DNA from: Devosia sp. Root685
Lineage (GTDB): Bacteria; Pseudomonadota; Alphaproteobacteria; Rhizobiales; Devosiaceae
DNA: 64,000 bases
NCBI RefSeq assembly: GCF_001427875.1
Contig: NZ_LMHK01000001.1
Span: forward strand, 188,871-252,870
Direction: 5' to 3'
The notes under the pieces are model-generated. The model was not told the DNA's origin. It saw nothing but the letters and a program-made list of their open reading frames with translations, and made no database searches. Positions 54,641-63,189 of this stretch are shown in pieces. Each line of letters starts with the position of its first letter. Positions within the stretch are counted from its first letter, which is position 1. A program made the position numbers and the translations under genes.

Positions 54641-55345
54641 ATGGCTGACGAGGAAGTAGCCCTGCACGGAGGTCTGGTGAATGGCGTCGTGCGCGTCGGC
54701 AACACCGTGCGCCGTCGCCATAGCGGCGACTTTTCCGTGCAGCACGCCCTTCTTGCTCATCTGGCCGCAAAGGGGTTTGGCGCCGCGCCTCGCTTTCTCG
54801 GATATGACGAGCAGGGCCGCGAAATGCTGACCTATCTTGAAGGTCACGTACCCGTTGGCGAGGGTAATTTCACCGACAGCCAATTGGCCGCCGCCGCCCG
54901 CCTACTTCGGGCTTTTCACGATGCAACGGTGGATTTTCCACTGGTGCTGGCCGGCGGCCACGAGGTCGTGTGCCACAATGACTGGACGCCGACCAATACG
55001 GTGATGACCGATGGCGTTCCCACCGGCATGATCGATTTCGACACCGCCCGGCCAGGCCTGCGCCTTTGGGACCTGACCTACTCGGTTTGGACCTGGCTCG
55101 ATTTCGGCGAGCCACGCTGGGACCCGGCGGAGCAGCGCCGACGCATGGCGCACTTTATTGCCGCTTACGACCACCCCTCCTGCACCCCCGGGTTGGTGAC
55201 CGCCTGCTTGCCGGGGCGCCAGGCGGGGCGAGCCCATTGGGCGGAGCAGCGGGGCATGCGCGAGGCGGTTGATTGGTGCCAGCAATGCATGAGCTGGACA
55301 CTCGACAACATCACCGCCCACTTCCACCCTGACGGCCTTCACTAG
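54641..55345 (+). CDS. aminoglycoside-phosphotransferase-like (APH) kinase
   Basis: A 234-residue protein of the APH/choline-kinase superfamily. The catalytic loop is HNDWTPTN (around 107-114) and the metal-binding IDFDTARP follows (about 126). The N-terminal lobe (FLGYDEQGREMLTYLEGHV) fits. The substrate is unknown; aminoglycoside resistance cannot be claimed. It starts 21 nt after thyA and could be co-transcribed. Confidence 0.85.
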   Translation: MADEEVALHGGLVNGVVRVGNTVRRRHSGDFSVQHALLAHLAAKGFGAAPRFLGYDEQGREMLTYLEGHVPVGEGNFTDSQLAAAARLLRAFHDATVDFPLVLAGGHEVVCHNDWTPTNTVMTDGVPTGMIDFDTARPGLRLWDLTYSVWTWLDFGEPRWDPAEQRRRMAHFIAAYDHPSCTPGLVTACLPGRQAGRAHWAEQRGMREAVDWCQQCMSWTLDNITAHFHPDGLH

Positions 55346-55366
55346 ATCGTTTTGCGATCCCCCGTA

Positions 55367-55415
55367 GCCCTCATGGCGAGGTGCTTTGCGGAGCAAAGGC
55401 TCGAACCACGAGGGC
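55367..55415. repeat. palindromic repeat, family E (GCCCTCATGG...CCACGAGGGC)
   Basis: Arms GCCCTCATGGCGAG and CTCGAACCACGAGGGC surround a small inner hairpin (CTTTGCGGAGCAAAG). This type of repeat is widespread in Hyphomicrobiales genomes. It sits between convergent genes. Confidence 0.75.
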
Positions 55416-55423
55416 GTGCCCGC

Positions 55424-57022
55424 TCAAGGGATCAAAACCTCCCCGCGCGGGCGGGTGAGTTCGAACCGGCTAATGCGGATTTCAGTCTCAAGCTGCCAGG
55501 TGCCGGCGACCGGTATCGTCAAATCGTCCACCCGCCAGACGCCGTCGGCTTCCGTCGCCGCGCGTTGGATGGGCTCGACGCCAAGCTCCGGGCTGGACAC
55601 GATGACGGTAACGCCGAGGACCTCCTTGGGCACATGCTCGATGTCGGAGACCATGACCTCGATGGTTACGGGCCCGGCGCTGCCGGGCGAGATCGTCACC
55701 ATGGCCATGGTATTGCCATCGATCAGGTGCTCCATGATCGGCTCGGCGGCCTGTGGCGCAGGCATGTCAACGAGTGCGCGCGGCGGCGGGGTAAATCGCC
55801 AGCCCGCGACCAATGCCAGAATGGCGACGATAAGCACCATTTCCCAGCCGATGGAGCGCCGCAGCCGTTGGAGGGCCGCGGCGTTGCCAGCCAGGGCAGG
55901 CTCGGTCAGCCAATGCCGGTTCCACACCGCAAGACCAAACAGAATAAACAAAAGCAGCAGCTTGCCCGCGAGAATAAAGCCATAGGGCGTCACCCATTGT
56001 GGCCCCGGCGCTCCCATTTGAACGACTGCCAGGATCAGCCCCGAGAGCGCCAAAGGAGCAACGGCAAAGGGAATGCTCTTTGAGAAAGACGCCAGGGCCC
56101 GGCTTGCCTGCTCCGTTCCATCGCGAAGCAGTAGCCACAGCGGCAGCAGTGCTCCGGCCCAGAACAGCACACCGGCGATGTGGAGGAACACCGCCGGCCG
56201 CGTGAGCCATTGCGGCGACGCCGCGCTGGCGTGGCCGCTCAAGGCCAGCGACAAGGCCGCCAATGCGGCGGCAGCCACACCAAGCGATGTCGGGATCCTT
56301 CCCGGCGGCATTTTGAGGGCGCCGGCCGCCCAGGCGAAGGCGACGGCCGCAGCGATGGCCGTTGCCCCGTACGAGGTCGACAAGCCCGCTCCCCAGACCT
56401 GGCCATCGAAAAACGACGGCAAGGAGAGACCAAGCGCATCGAGCCCCTGTAGTCCAAGCGTGATCGGCGCAATGGCGATCCCGAGGACGGTCAGGCCAAG
56501 GGCAATTCGGCGACCTTGCGGGGGAAGTGGCGCCAACACGCCAAAGGCAGCGCCGCCAATCCCCGCAAACATGGCGACGAACAAGAGCGCTTTTCCCGCC
56601 CAGAGCGCAGTCGATACCGCGCCATCGCTTGCCACATCTGCATCGACGCCGCCGCTGACCCGTCCAATGGAAAACACCAGAGAGCCCGCAATAGGGTGTC
56701 CGTCAGCCGAGACGACGCGCCAACTCAGCACATGCGTACCAGTTGCCATGTCGGCGGGCAGGGGTGTCGTCGCGGTCGCGCCGCCCTCCGATTGCCCCGT
56801 CAGATCGACCGCGCTGCCATCAGGCCGGATCAGGCGGATTGCTAACGGCGTGACCGGCTCGTTGAAAGTAAGCTCGATCGCATCCGGAGCGACATCGACC
56901 ACCGCATTGTCCGGCGGCGTGGTTGAAAGCAGTTGAGCATGCGCGAATGCGCCCTCTGCCGGCAACAGGACCAGCAGCAGAAGCAAACCGGCGAGCAGCC
57001 GCAAACGGGGAAGCAAATGCAT
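55424..57022 (-). CDS. CopC-CopD fusion copper protein (YcnJ-like)
   Basis: An integral membrane protein of 532 residues. Signal peptide (1-27), CopC domain starting HAQLLSTTPPDNAVV with the mature N-terminal His as copper ligand (about 28-120), eight or more TM helices forming the CopD domain (about 140-400), then a C-terminal soluble domain (about 415-532) resembling FixH/YtkA-like proteins. It probably imports or handles copper. AAGGAGGG precedes the ATG. Last gene of a three-gene copper operon. Confidence 0.9.
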   Translation of the reverse strand: MHLLPRLRLLAGLLLLLVLLPAEGAFAHAQLLSTTPPDNAVVDVAPDAIELTFNEPVTPLAIRLIRPDGSAVDLTGQSEGGATATTPLPADMATGTHVLSWRVVSADGHPIAGSLVFSIGRVSGGVDADVASDGAVSTALWAGKALLFVAMFAGIGGAAFGVLAPLPPQGRRIALGLTVLGIAIAPITLGLQGLDALGLSLPSFFDGQVWGAGLSTSYGATAIAAAVAFAWAAGALKMPPGRIPTSLGVAAAALAALSLALSGHASAASPQWLTRPAVFLHIAGVLFWAGALLPLWLLLRDGTEQASRALASFSKSIPFAVAPLALSGLILAVVQMGAPGPQWVTPYGFILAGKLLLLFILFGLAVWNRHWLTEPALAGNAAALQRLRRSIGWEMVLIVAILALVAGWRFTPPPRALVDMPAPQAAEPIMEHLIDGNTMAMVTISPGSAGPVTIEVMVSDIEHVPKEVLGVTVIVSSPELGVEPIQRAATEADGVWRVDDLTIPVAGTWQLETEIRISRFELTRPRGEVLIP

Positions 57023-57073
57023 CCCGCCCTCCTTGGAGAAATGGGGCGCGGCTGACCGCGCCCCGTAGCAACC

Positions 57074-57592
57074 TTAGTGGCCGGTGCTTTCAGCGGGAAC
57101 AAGCTTGACGCTCGGCGCAGGCATCTCGGCGTTCTCGTCGCCGGTCACGTCGATCCAAGCCTCTTCGCCCCCGGCGCATTCCTGGATGGCGGGGAAGTAG
57201 AACTTGCCGGGCTCCAGAGTGCCGGCAAAAGTGCCGCGGAATACGAACTCGTCGTACCATTCGTTCGGCAGGTTACCGTCTTTCCAGACGATTTCCTTGA
57301 CGCCTTCGGTCAGGGCCGTGCCGTGATTGTCATAGCTCTGCGCATAGGGGCCGGTGACGATCTCGAGGGTCCAGCCGGCCTTCGGCATCGGCTTGACGTT
57401 GTAAAAGCCTTCCGGGATTTGCACGCGAACCACATTGGTCGCCTCAGTGCCGCAGCCATGGGGAATGCGAAGCACGGCTTTATAACTCGAGCCAATCTTG
57501 GCCTGCGGGGTTTCAAAGGTCACGTGAGCGAAGGCGGGCGTGGCAGTCAGGACGACAGCGATGGCGGCCGAAACAGCGAAAAAGCGGATCAT
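57074..57592 (-). CDS. YcnI-like (DUF1775) periplasmic copper-binding protein
   Basis: A 172-residue exported protein. Signal peptide 1-22 (AFA cleavage) leaves mature HVTFETPQA, whose N-terminal His binds Cu(II) in YcnI-type proteins. The LRIPHGCG, RVQIPEGFYNVKP and KDGNLPNEWYDEFVFRG blocks are family hallmarks, including the Trp near the site. ATG 57592 is chosen because the signal peptide begins there. Between the DUF2946-like gene and CopC-CopD (about 50-nt gaps), so one operon. Confidence 0.9.
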   Translation of the reverse strand: MIRFFAVSAAIAVVLTATPAFAHVTFETPQAKIGSSYKAVLRIPHGCGTEATNVVRVQIPEGFYNVKPMPKAGWTLEIVTGPYAQSYDNHGTALTEGVKEIVWKDGNLPNEWYDEFVFRGTFAGTLEPGKFYFPAIQECAGGEEAWIDVTGDENAEMPAPSVKLVPAESTGH

Positions 57593-57644
57593 GATGATTT
57601 CCAGTAGCAATGTTGGTCAAAAGTCCGGCGAGGTGCCGGTTTGT

Positions 57645-58028
57645 TCAGACCGTTACTGGCGGCGCTCGAGCCTGACCCACGAAAGGCGGGCGCTGCAAGT
57701 GGCCGATATCGGCCGGGGCGGGATAGAAGACTTCTGACGCAATGTCGGGTGCAGCAAGGTCGATGGTGTTCGGGGTCAGGAGGGCGACCTCGTACTTCCC
57801 GATTCCCGCTACGGGACATTTTGCGACGTCAGGCTTTTCTTGCGTCTGGTCCACTGTCAGTGGCTGGCAGATCGACCAGAGATCGAGCGAGGCATAGCCC
57901 AGCGCGTCGAGATCGCGCTGAAGGCCGGCGGACTGGTGCAGCGGCGCGAGCAGAATCAGGACGTAAAGGGACAACACCGCCATGGCGGCGCCGATTTCCC
58001 TGACGATCATCCTGGCGCGATGCGGCAC
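57645..58028 (-). CDS. DUF2946-like membrane protein, first gene of the copper operon
   Basis: A 127-residue protein with one TM helix near the N-terminus (GAAMAVLSLYVLILLAPL), a Cys-containing middle (ICQP; AKCPVAG) and a C-terminal RPPFVGQARAPPV tail, as in DUF2946-type proteins of copper operons. GTG 58028 is used because CGGGAG is 6 nt upstream; the frame extends to 58061. Role unknown. The first gene of the operon with DUF1775 and CopCD. Confidence 0.7.
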   Translation of the reverse strand: MPHRARMIVREIGAAMAVLSLYVLILLAPLHQSAGLQRDLDALGYASLDLWSICQPLTVDQTQEKPDVAKCPVAGIGKYEVALLTPNTIDLAAPDIASEVFYPAPADIGHLQRPPFVGQARAPPVTV

Positions 58029-58221
58029 TTCGTTCTCCCGATAAATGCCCCTTACGATCAAACGGCGGCACGCTCAAGTGCGCAATGGTCGCGCATGTGC
58101 GCGAAGCCCTTTTGGGTGCAAGGAGGGGGAGGGCGCTTTATGATCCTGCGATGTGCGCGATTCTCGGATCGCTGAATCCAGCGGGGGCGAGAATGACAGC
58201 GATTTTGCGGAGGGCCGCCCT

Positions 58222-58539
58222 ATGAGCCGCACCCTTGCCGATCTTACAGCCCTCGCCGCCCAGGTTTCCGATATGTACGAGCGCGAGACCGGCGTGCGCC
58301 GCGACGATGATTGGTACGCGCTGAAGATGCAGGAAGAACTGGGCGAGCTCATCGCCGAGCACCTGCGCCTTTCGGGCCGGGGGCGCCGGAAGAATTTCAC
58401 CGATGCCGAAATTGTCGAGGCGCGGGACAATGAGGCCGCTGATTTGCTGGCTTTCCTGCTGCTCTATGCGCGGCAAAACGGCATCGATCTTGAGGCGGCG
58501 CTGGACCGGAAATGGTTCTCCTATCTTCGCTCCGACTGA
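58222..58539 (+). CDS. MazG-like NTP pyrophosphohydrolase domain protein
   Basis: A 105-residue all-helical protein of the MazG/PRA-PH superfamily. EELGE (about 39-43) and EAADLL (about 73) provide the metal-binding ExxE and ExxD motifs. It may hydrolyse non-canonical NTPs. CGGAGGG precedes ATG 58222; the frame opens upstream. Divergent from the copper operon. Confidence 0.8.
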   Translation: MSRTLADLTALAAQVSDMYERETGVRRDDDWYALKMQEELGELIAEHLRLSGRGRRKNFTDAEIVEARDNEAADLLAFLLLYARQNGIDLEAALDRKWFSYLRSD

Positions 58540-58584
58540 GATACCGGCTAGAAATAGCCGCATAGAGGGACAGGGAATCAAATC

Positions 58585-59634
58585 ATGCGGGTTTATGCGG
58601 CAGCTATTTGTGCACTGATGCTTGCGGCGCCGGCCGCCGGCAATGACACGATGGCGCAATTGGGAACGGGTGGTCTGGTCTTCGTCACCAATGATCAGAT
58701 CAAGATGGCCTCGGAAGACCTCTATATTTCGCCCACAGAAGTGCGGGTGACTTACGAGTTCGAGAACACCTCTGCGGAAGACCAGCACATACTCGTGGCT
58801 TTCCCCATGCCCGATATCCAGGGCAGCGGCGATTTCATGGTCGCCGTGCCGATTCACAGCGCGAATTATGGCAATGGCGAGCCCATTGAGGACCCCGATA
58901 ATCTCTTTGGCTTCGAAACGACCTTCAATGGCGCACCGATCGACGCCGAACTGCATCAGTATGTGTTCAACAACAATATCGACTACACCAAGCTCCTCAA
59001 AAATCTCGGTGTACCCCTCGAACCTTTTGGCGAGGCCACCTTCAACGCGCTGGCAAAACTGGATGCGGACGACATTCAGAACCTGACCCGGCTTGGACTG
59101 ATTTTTTCCTACGAATTCGAAGCCGGCAAGGGTCCCGAGGTGGATATCGTCCCGCTCTGGACCCTGCGTTCGACCTATAGCTGGGAAGCCACTTTCAAGC
59201 CCGGCATTTCCGATGTGGTGCACACCTACCGTCCCAGCGTCGGCGGCACCGTGGCGACCACCTTCCTGCCCCGGCAGGATGACGAGGATTCCGAACAGCG
59301 CTTTGCCGATTACGCAAAAAAGTACTGTATCGAGGACAGTTTGGTCTCGACCCTGCGCAAGCAAGCGATCACCCAGGACGGCTGGACCAATTACCCCTAT
59401 TATGAAAACTGGATTTCCTACATCTGGTCGACAGGCAATAACTGGTCCGGGTCCATCGGCAAATTCACCCTGACGGTCGACAAGGGCCATACCGACAATC
59501 TCGTCTCCTTCTGCGGCGAGGGCGTCAAGAAGATCGGCCCGACGACTTTCCAGATGACCGCGACCGACTGGTGGCCGCCTTATGAGCAGGAGTTGGAAAT
59601 CCTCCTCCTCAAGAAGGTCGAAGACATCGAGTAA
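58585..59634 (+). CDS. secreted DUF4424 protein
   Basis: A 349-residue exported protein of unknown function. Signal peptide 1-19 (AAG). DUF4424 hallmarks: TGGLVFVTNDQIKMASEDLYI, VRVTYEFENTS, FPMPDI, and a C-terminal GKFTLTVDKGHTDNLVSFCGEGVKKIGPTTF region. Three Cys (about 249, 308) may form a disulfide. GGGA upstream of ATG 58585. It ends 19 nt before folA, so the two may be transcribed together. Confidence 0.85.
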   Translation: MRVYAAAICALMLAAPAAGNDTMAQLGTGGLVFVTNDQIKMASEDLYISPTEVRVTYEFENTSAEDQHILVAFPMPDIQGSGDFMVAVPIHSANYGNGEPIEDPDNLFGFETTFNGAPIDAELHQYVFNNNIDYTKLLKNLGVPLEPFGEATFNALAKLDADDIQNLTRLGLIFSYEFEAGKGPEVDIVPLWTLRSTYSWEATFKPGISDVVHTYRPSVGGTVATTFLPRQDDEDSEQRFADYAKKYCIEDSLVSTLRKQAITQDGWTNYPYYENWISYIWSTGNNWSGSIGKFTLTVDKGHTDNLVSFCGEGVKKIGPTTFQMTATDWWPPYEQELEILLLKKVEDIE

Positions 59635-59653
59635 CAGGCAGAAAGGGCAGGGG

Positions 59654-60178
59654 ATGAACCAGCGCATTTCGCTCATCGCCGCGGTAGGGGCAAACGGTGT
59701 CATCGGCAAGGATGGTGACATGCCTTGGCGCATCCCCTCCGATTTCGCCTGGTTCAAGCGCACCACCATGGGCAAGCCCATGATCATGGGCCGCAAGCAG
59801 TTCGAGACGTTTCCCAAGCCGCTTCCCGGCCGCCCGCATATCGTCGTCACCCGTCAAAACGACTACGCGGCCGAGGGCGTAGACGTCGTGCACGATCTCG
59901 ATGCCGCTTATGTGCTCGCCTCGCGCCTGGCCTCCGAGGCCGGCACTGATGAAATCATGGTCATCGGCGGGGGCGACATTTACGCGCAGGCCATGACGAA
60001 AGCTGATCGGCTCTACATCAGCCACGTCGCGCTATCTCCCGATGGAGACGTCCGTTTTCCGTCTATCGACCCCGAAATCTGGGCAATTGTCGATACGCCG
60101 GAGGTGACGCCCTCCGAAAAGGACGCTGCGCCATATATCATCAAAATCTACGAAAGACGAAAACGCCCCACGCATTGA
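59654..60178 (+). CDS. folA: dihydrofolate reductase FolA
   Basis: Reduces dihydrofolate to tetrahydrofolate with NADPH, serving ThyA. It has 174 residues. ISLIAAVGANGVIGKDGDMPW (NADPH/folate site; read as two blocks), the catalytic-Asp region, MIMGRKQFETFPKPLPGRPHI and GGGDIYAQAMTKADRLYISHV. GGCAGGGG precedes ATG 59654. In relatives it follows thyA directly. Confidence 0.96.
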   Translation: MNQRISLIAAVGANGVIGKDGDMPWRIPSDFAWFKRTTMGKPMIMGRKQFETFPKPLPGRPHIVVTRQNDYAAEGVDVVHDLDAAYVLASRLASEAGTDEIMVIGGGDIYAQAMTKADRLYISHVALSPDGDVRFPSIDPEIWAIVDTPEVTPSEKDAAPYIIKIYERRKRPTH

Positions 60179-60241
60179 TCGTTTCGACGCCTTGCCTATA
60201 TAAGTTTGCAATCAAAATACGCAGGAACCGAAAGGAACGAG

Positions 60242-61339
60242 ATGCCTTGGGAGAATAATGGAGGCGGAGGCGGCCGCAATAACGGCGGTCCCTGGGGCCA
60301 GGCACCCGGTGGAGGTGGTGGCGGCCCGCGCCGTCCCGGTGGAAATACTCCCAATCTCGAAGACATCCTCAATCGAGGACGCGACCAGTTTCGCGGTGGC
60401 GTCCCCGGTGGCCGCTGGGCCATTGTCGGCGGCATCGTCGCGCTGCTTGCCTTCTGGGGCATCAATTCGGTCTACACCATCAATCCGCAGGAAGTCGGCG
60501 TCGAGCTGCGCTTCGGCGCGCCCAAGCCGGAACTGTCCGGTCCGGGCCTGCACTTCCTGTTCTGGCCGGTCGAAACCGTTGAACGCGCTACCACGACCGT
60601 CAATCAGACGCAGATCGGCGCAGCCAATGCCAGCGGTAACGCTCGTGCGGTGGCCCGTGACGGCCTGATGCTCTCGGGCGATCAGAACATCGTCAATGTG
60701 CAGTTCTCGGTCTTCTGGGCGATCAATGACCCGGTGGCATACCTGTTCAACGTGCGCGATCCGGAATCCATGGTTCGCTATGCTGCCGAAAGCGCCATGC
60801 GCGAAGTCGTCGGCCGCCGTCCGGCGCAGGACATCTATAGCGACGACCGTTCGGGTATCGCCGCAGAGGTGCAGCGCATTACGCTCGCCACGCTTGAAAG
60901 CTATGGCCTCGGCGTCTCGGTCAACCAGATCCTGATCGAAAATGCCGGTCCGCCGTCCGAAGTTATCGATGCCTTCAACGAAGTGCAGCGTGCGCGTCAG
61001 GACGAAACGCGTCTCCAGGAAGAAGCCCGGTCTTACGCCAATACGCTTCTCGGCGATGCCCGCGGCCGTGCTGCGGCTCAGCGTGAAGACGCTGCCGCTT
61101 ACACCAACCGCGTCGTTCAGGAAGCAACCGGTGAAGCCGAGCGCTTCAACGCCGTTTACGCCGAATACGTGAATTCCCCGGAAGTCACGCGCAAGCGCCT
61201 CTACCTTGAGACCATGGAAGAGGTTCTCGGCGGCTCCGAAAAGGTGCTGATCGAAAACGGTGCCGGAGGCTCCGGTGTCGTCCCCTATCTGCCGCTGCCT
61301 GAGCTGCGCTCTCGCTCAACGACATCGACGGGGAACTGA
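60242..61339 (+). CDS. hflK: HflK, SPFH-domain protease regulator
   Basis: With HflC it forms a large membrane cage around FtsH and tunes its proteolysis. It has 365 residues. A Gly/Asn/Pro-rich N-terminus (about 4-40), one TM helix (about 60-78), SPFH/band-7 domain (about 80-260) and coiled coil, ending SRSTTSTGN. ATG 60242 has AAAGGAAC upstream. hflC follows after 2 nt. Confidence 0.95.
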   Translation: MPWENNGGGGGRNNGGPWGQAPGGGGGGPRRPGGNTPNLEDILNRGRDQFRGGVPGGRWAIVGGIVALLAFWGINSVYTINPQEVGVELRFGAPKPELSGPGLHFLFWPVETVERATTTVNQTQIGAANASGNARAVARDGLMLSGDQNIVNVQFSVFWAINDPVAYLFNVRDPESMVRYAAESAMREVVGRRPAQDIYSDDRSGIAAEVQRITLATLESYGLGVSVNQILIENAGPPSEVIDAFNEVQRARQDETRLQEEARSYANTLLGDARGRAAAQREDAAAYTNRVVQEATGEAERFNAVYAEYVNSPEVTRKRLYLETMEEVLGGSEKVLIENGAGGSGVVPYLPLPELRSRSTTSTGN

Positions 61340-61341
61340 TC

Positions 61342-62424
61342 ATGACGAACCGCCTCTTTATTATCGGCGCCGTCATCGTTGCGGCTCTCTACATTCTCTT
61401 CTCCTCGCTCTATGTCGTTGACGAGCGCGAGCAGGCCATCGTCATGCGCTTCGGCCAGATCACCGATGTGCGGACCGAACCCGGTATCTATTTCAAGATC
61501 CCGACAGATGTGGTCGATAGCGTGCAGATCATCGAAGATCGTCTGCTGCGCTATGACATCGCCAATATGCGCGTGCAGGTTTCGGGCAACGCCTTCTACC
61601 AGGTCGATGCTTTCCTCACCTATCGCATTTCCGATGCGCGTCTCTTCCGCGAACGCGCTACCGGTCAGCTCTCGGTTGCCGAAGATCGTATCGGCGCCAG
61701 CCTCGATGCTGCCCTGCGTCAGGTCTATGGTCTGCGTGAATTCAGCGCCGCCCTGTCCGACCAGCGCGCCCAGATGATGCGCGAAACCCGCGAACTGATC
61801 CGTCCGGACCTCGCCGGCCTCGGGATCGACGTCGTCGACGTGCGTATCCTGCGCACCGACCTCGACGAAGACGTCTCGGCCACGACCTTCGAGCGTATGC
61901 GTGCCGAACGTCTCGCCGAAGCCGCTCTCCTCCGCGCCCGCGGTGAAGAACAGGCCCAGAGCCTGCGCGCCATCGCCGATCGTCAGTCGGTCGAAATCGT
62001 CGCCGCCGCAACCCGTGATGCCGAAATCATCCGTGGTACGGGCGACGCCGAGCGTAACCGCATCTTCGCGGCCGCTTATGGCCAGGATCCGGAATTCTTC
62101 GAGTTCTACCGCTCGATGGAATCCTACCGCTCGGCTCTGTCCAATACCGGCACCACCATGGTCCTCTCGCCCGATAGCGCCTTCTTCCGCTACTTCGGTT
62201 CGAGCGGCGAACTGCCGGCAGCCAGCACGACCTTCTCGACGCCCCTTCCGCCGCAGAGCGCTCCGGCAGCCGTAACCCCGAGCACTGAACCGGCGCTCGA
62301 CGGCCTCGGCATCGAAGAAACCGTGGCCCCTCCGGCGATCACGCTGGAAGACGGCTCAGAACTGACCCCAACCGTGGGCACGGAAGCCCCCGCTCCTGTC
62401 GCGCCCCCGGCCACCGGTCAGTAA
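61342..62424 (+). CDS. hflC: HflC, SPFH-domain protease regulator
   Basis: Partner of HflK in the FtsH-HflKC complex. It has 360 residues, longer than E. coli HflC (334) because of a Pro/Ala-rich C-terminal tail (about 300-360). TM helix 5-23, SPFH domain (DEREQAIVMRFGQITDV at the start), the LRALADRQSV-like LRAIADRQSVEIV segment and GTGDAERNRIFAAAYGQDPEFFEFYRSM. In many relatives a DUF2065 gene and degP follow; here they do not. A strong terminator follows. Confidence 0.95.
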   Translation: MTNRLFIIGAVIVAALYILFSSLYVVDEREQAIVMRFGQITDVRTEPGIYFKIPTDVVDSVQIIEDRLLRYDIANMRVQVSGNAFYQVDAFLTYRISDARLFRERATGQLSVAEDRIGASLDAALRQVYGLREFSAALSDQRAQMMRETRELIRPDLAGLGIDVVDVRILRTDLDEDVSATTFERMRAERLAEAALLRARGEEQAQSLRAIADRQSVEIVAAATRDAEIIRGTGDAERNRIFAAAYGQDPEFFEFYRSMESYRSALSNTGTTMVLSPDSAFFRYFGSSGELPAASTTFSTPLPPQSAPAAVTPSTEPALDGLGIEETVAPPAITLEDGSELTPTVGTEAPAPVAPPATGQ

Positions 62425-62442
62425 GCGCTCGATATGAAACAG

Positions 62443-62471
62443 AAAGCCCGGCATTCGTGCCGGGCTTTTTT
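62443..62471 (+). terminator. rho-independent terminator of hflKC
   Basis: Stem AAAGCCCGGCA/TGCCGGGCTTT with a TTCG loop and a T-run (TTTTTTGTTTT). About 20 nt after the hflC stop. Confidence 0.92.
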
Positions 62472-62504
62472 GTTTTGGGGCGCTTGCGCCAGAGCCGCGA
62501 TCGC

Positions 62505-62598
62505 CCCCAGCCTCCCCCGCTAAGAGGGAGGTGTGCCATCGAGTATCGGGTAACATTCCGTCACAACCACCAGCTTGGGGGAGGATGGGAGGGGGTGA
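62505..62598. repeat. palindromic repeat, family A, split copy
   Basis: Arms at 62505-62537 (CCCCAGCCTCCCCCGC...) and 62572-62598 (TTGGGGGAGGATGGGAGGGG) are the two halves of the family A element with about 35 nt between. It opens a 765-nt region with no gene (62425-63189). Confidence 0.75.
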
Positions 62599-62883
62599 CG
62601 GGAGCGACGAACCTGACAATTGCCGACAATCTATCCCGCTTATCCCGGTCCACCTCATCTCGTGCCATTCTCTCTCCATTCCCGCCGATAACACGCGGCA
62701 CCGACGAAGCGCCGGGCGGGAAGTCGGGTCGCTCGGGGGCGCCTGGGCGAGTGCGTGGATGCTGACCACCGGTCAAGCGGCAGAGAGCCCCCGTTGCATC
62801 TTAGAATGCTTCTGACGGCGATCTGGACCGCAAAACCTCAAAAGGGGACCGCTCGATGCATGCGCAAAAAATCCCGGACGTGC

Positions 62884-62936
62884 GAAGCGGCTTTCGCCTC
62901 TTCTTTCTATCCAAATTTCGGGGCGAAAGCCGCTTT
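62884..62936. repeat. long-armed hairpin before the tandem repeat
   Basis: GAAGCGGCTTTCGCC (62884-62898) and GGCGAAAGCCGCTTTC (62921-62936) are inverted copies around a 22-nt loop. It lies directly upstream of the 24-bp tandem repeat. No coding capacity seen. Confidence 0.7.
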
Positions 62937-62940
62937 CCAC

Positions 62941-63012
62941 CGTGCGCCCACGGGCGTCGCGACCCGTGCGCCCACGGGCGTCGCGACCCGTGCGCCCAAC
63001 GGGCGTCGCGCC
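62941..63012. repeat. 24-bp tandem repeat, three copies
   Basis: Units start at 62941, 62965 and 62989 with CGTGCGCCCA. The first two are identical; the third has one inserted A and a missing A near its end. Unspaced direct repeats of GC-rich sequence. Copy number could vary between strains. Confidence 0.85.
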
Positions 63013-63089
63013 GTGCAACCGCAAGCCGAGAGGCCGGGCGGCGTTTCGTGCTGAGTTTGGCGCGGAGGTCACCAATGACACCCCATGCA

Positions 63090-63163
63090 CCGGCTGTCAT
63101 CCCGGCGAAGGCCGGGACCCATCTTGAGATCTCAGGCTGGGCCCCGGCCTTCGTCGGGGTGAC
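63090..63163. repeat. palindromic repeat, family C (second copy)
   Basis: Arms CTGTCATCCCGGCGAAGGCC and GGCCTTCGTCGGGGTGAC surround a centre with GAGATCT, matching the copy at 11698-11767. It ends 27 nt before the serB stop and may act as its terminator region. Confidence 0.85.
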
Positions 63164-63189
63164 AGTCGAGGGTGTGAATGTCGAATGCC

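Noticed and set aside
53114..54883. A 589-codon minus-strand frame across DUF1003 and thyA
   Set aside because: Both plus-strand genes carry intact family signatures; the antisense does not.
58138..59850. A 570-codon minus-strand frame across the MazG-like, DUF4424 and folA genes
   Set aside because: Antisense to three supported genes, without motifs or ribosome binding site.
62941..63012. Possible CRISPR array
   Set aside because: The three 24-bp units are directly adjacent with no spacers, and no cas genes are near.
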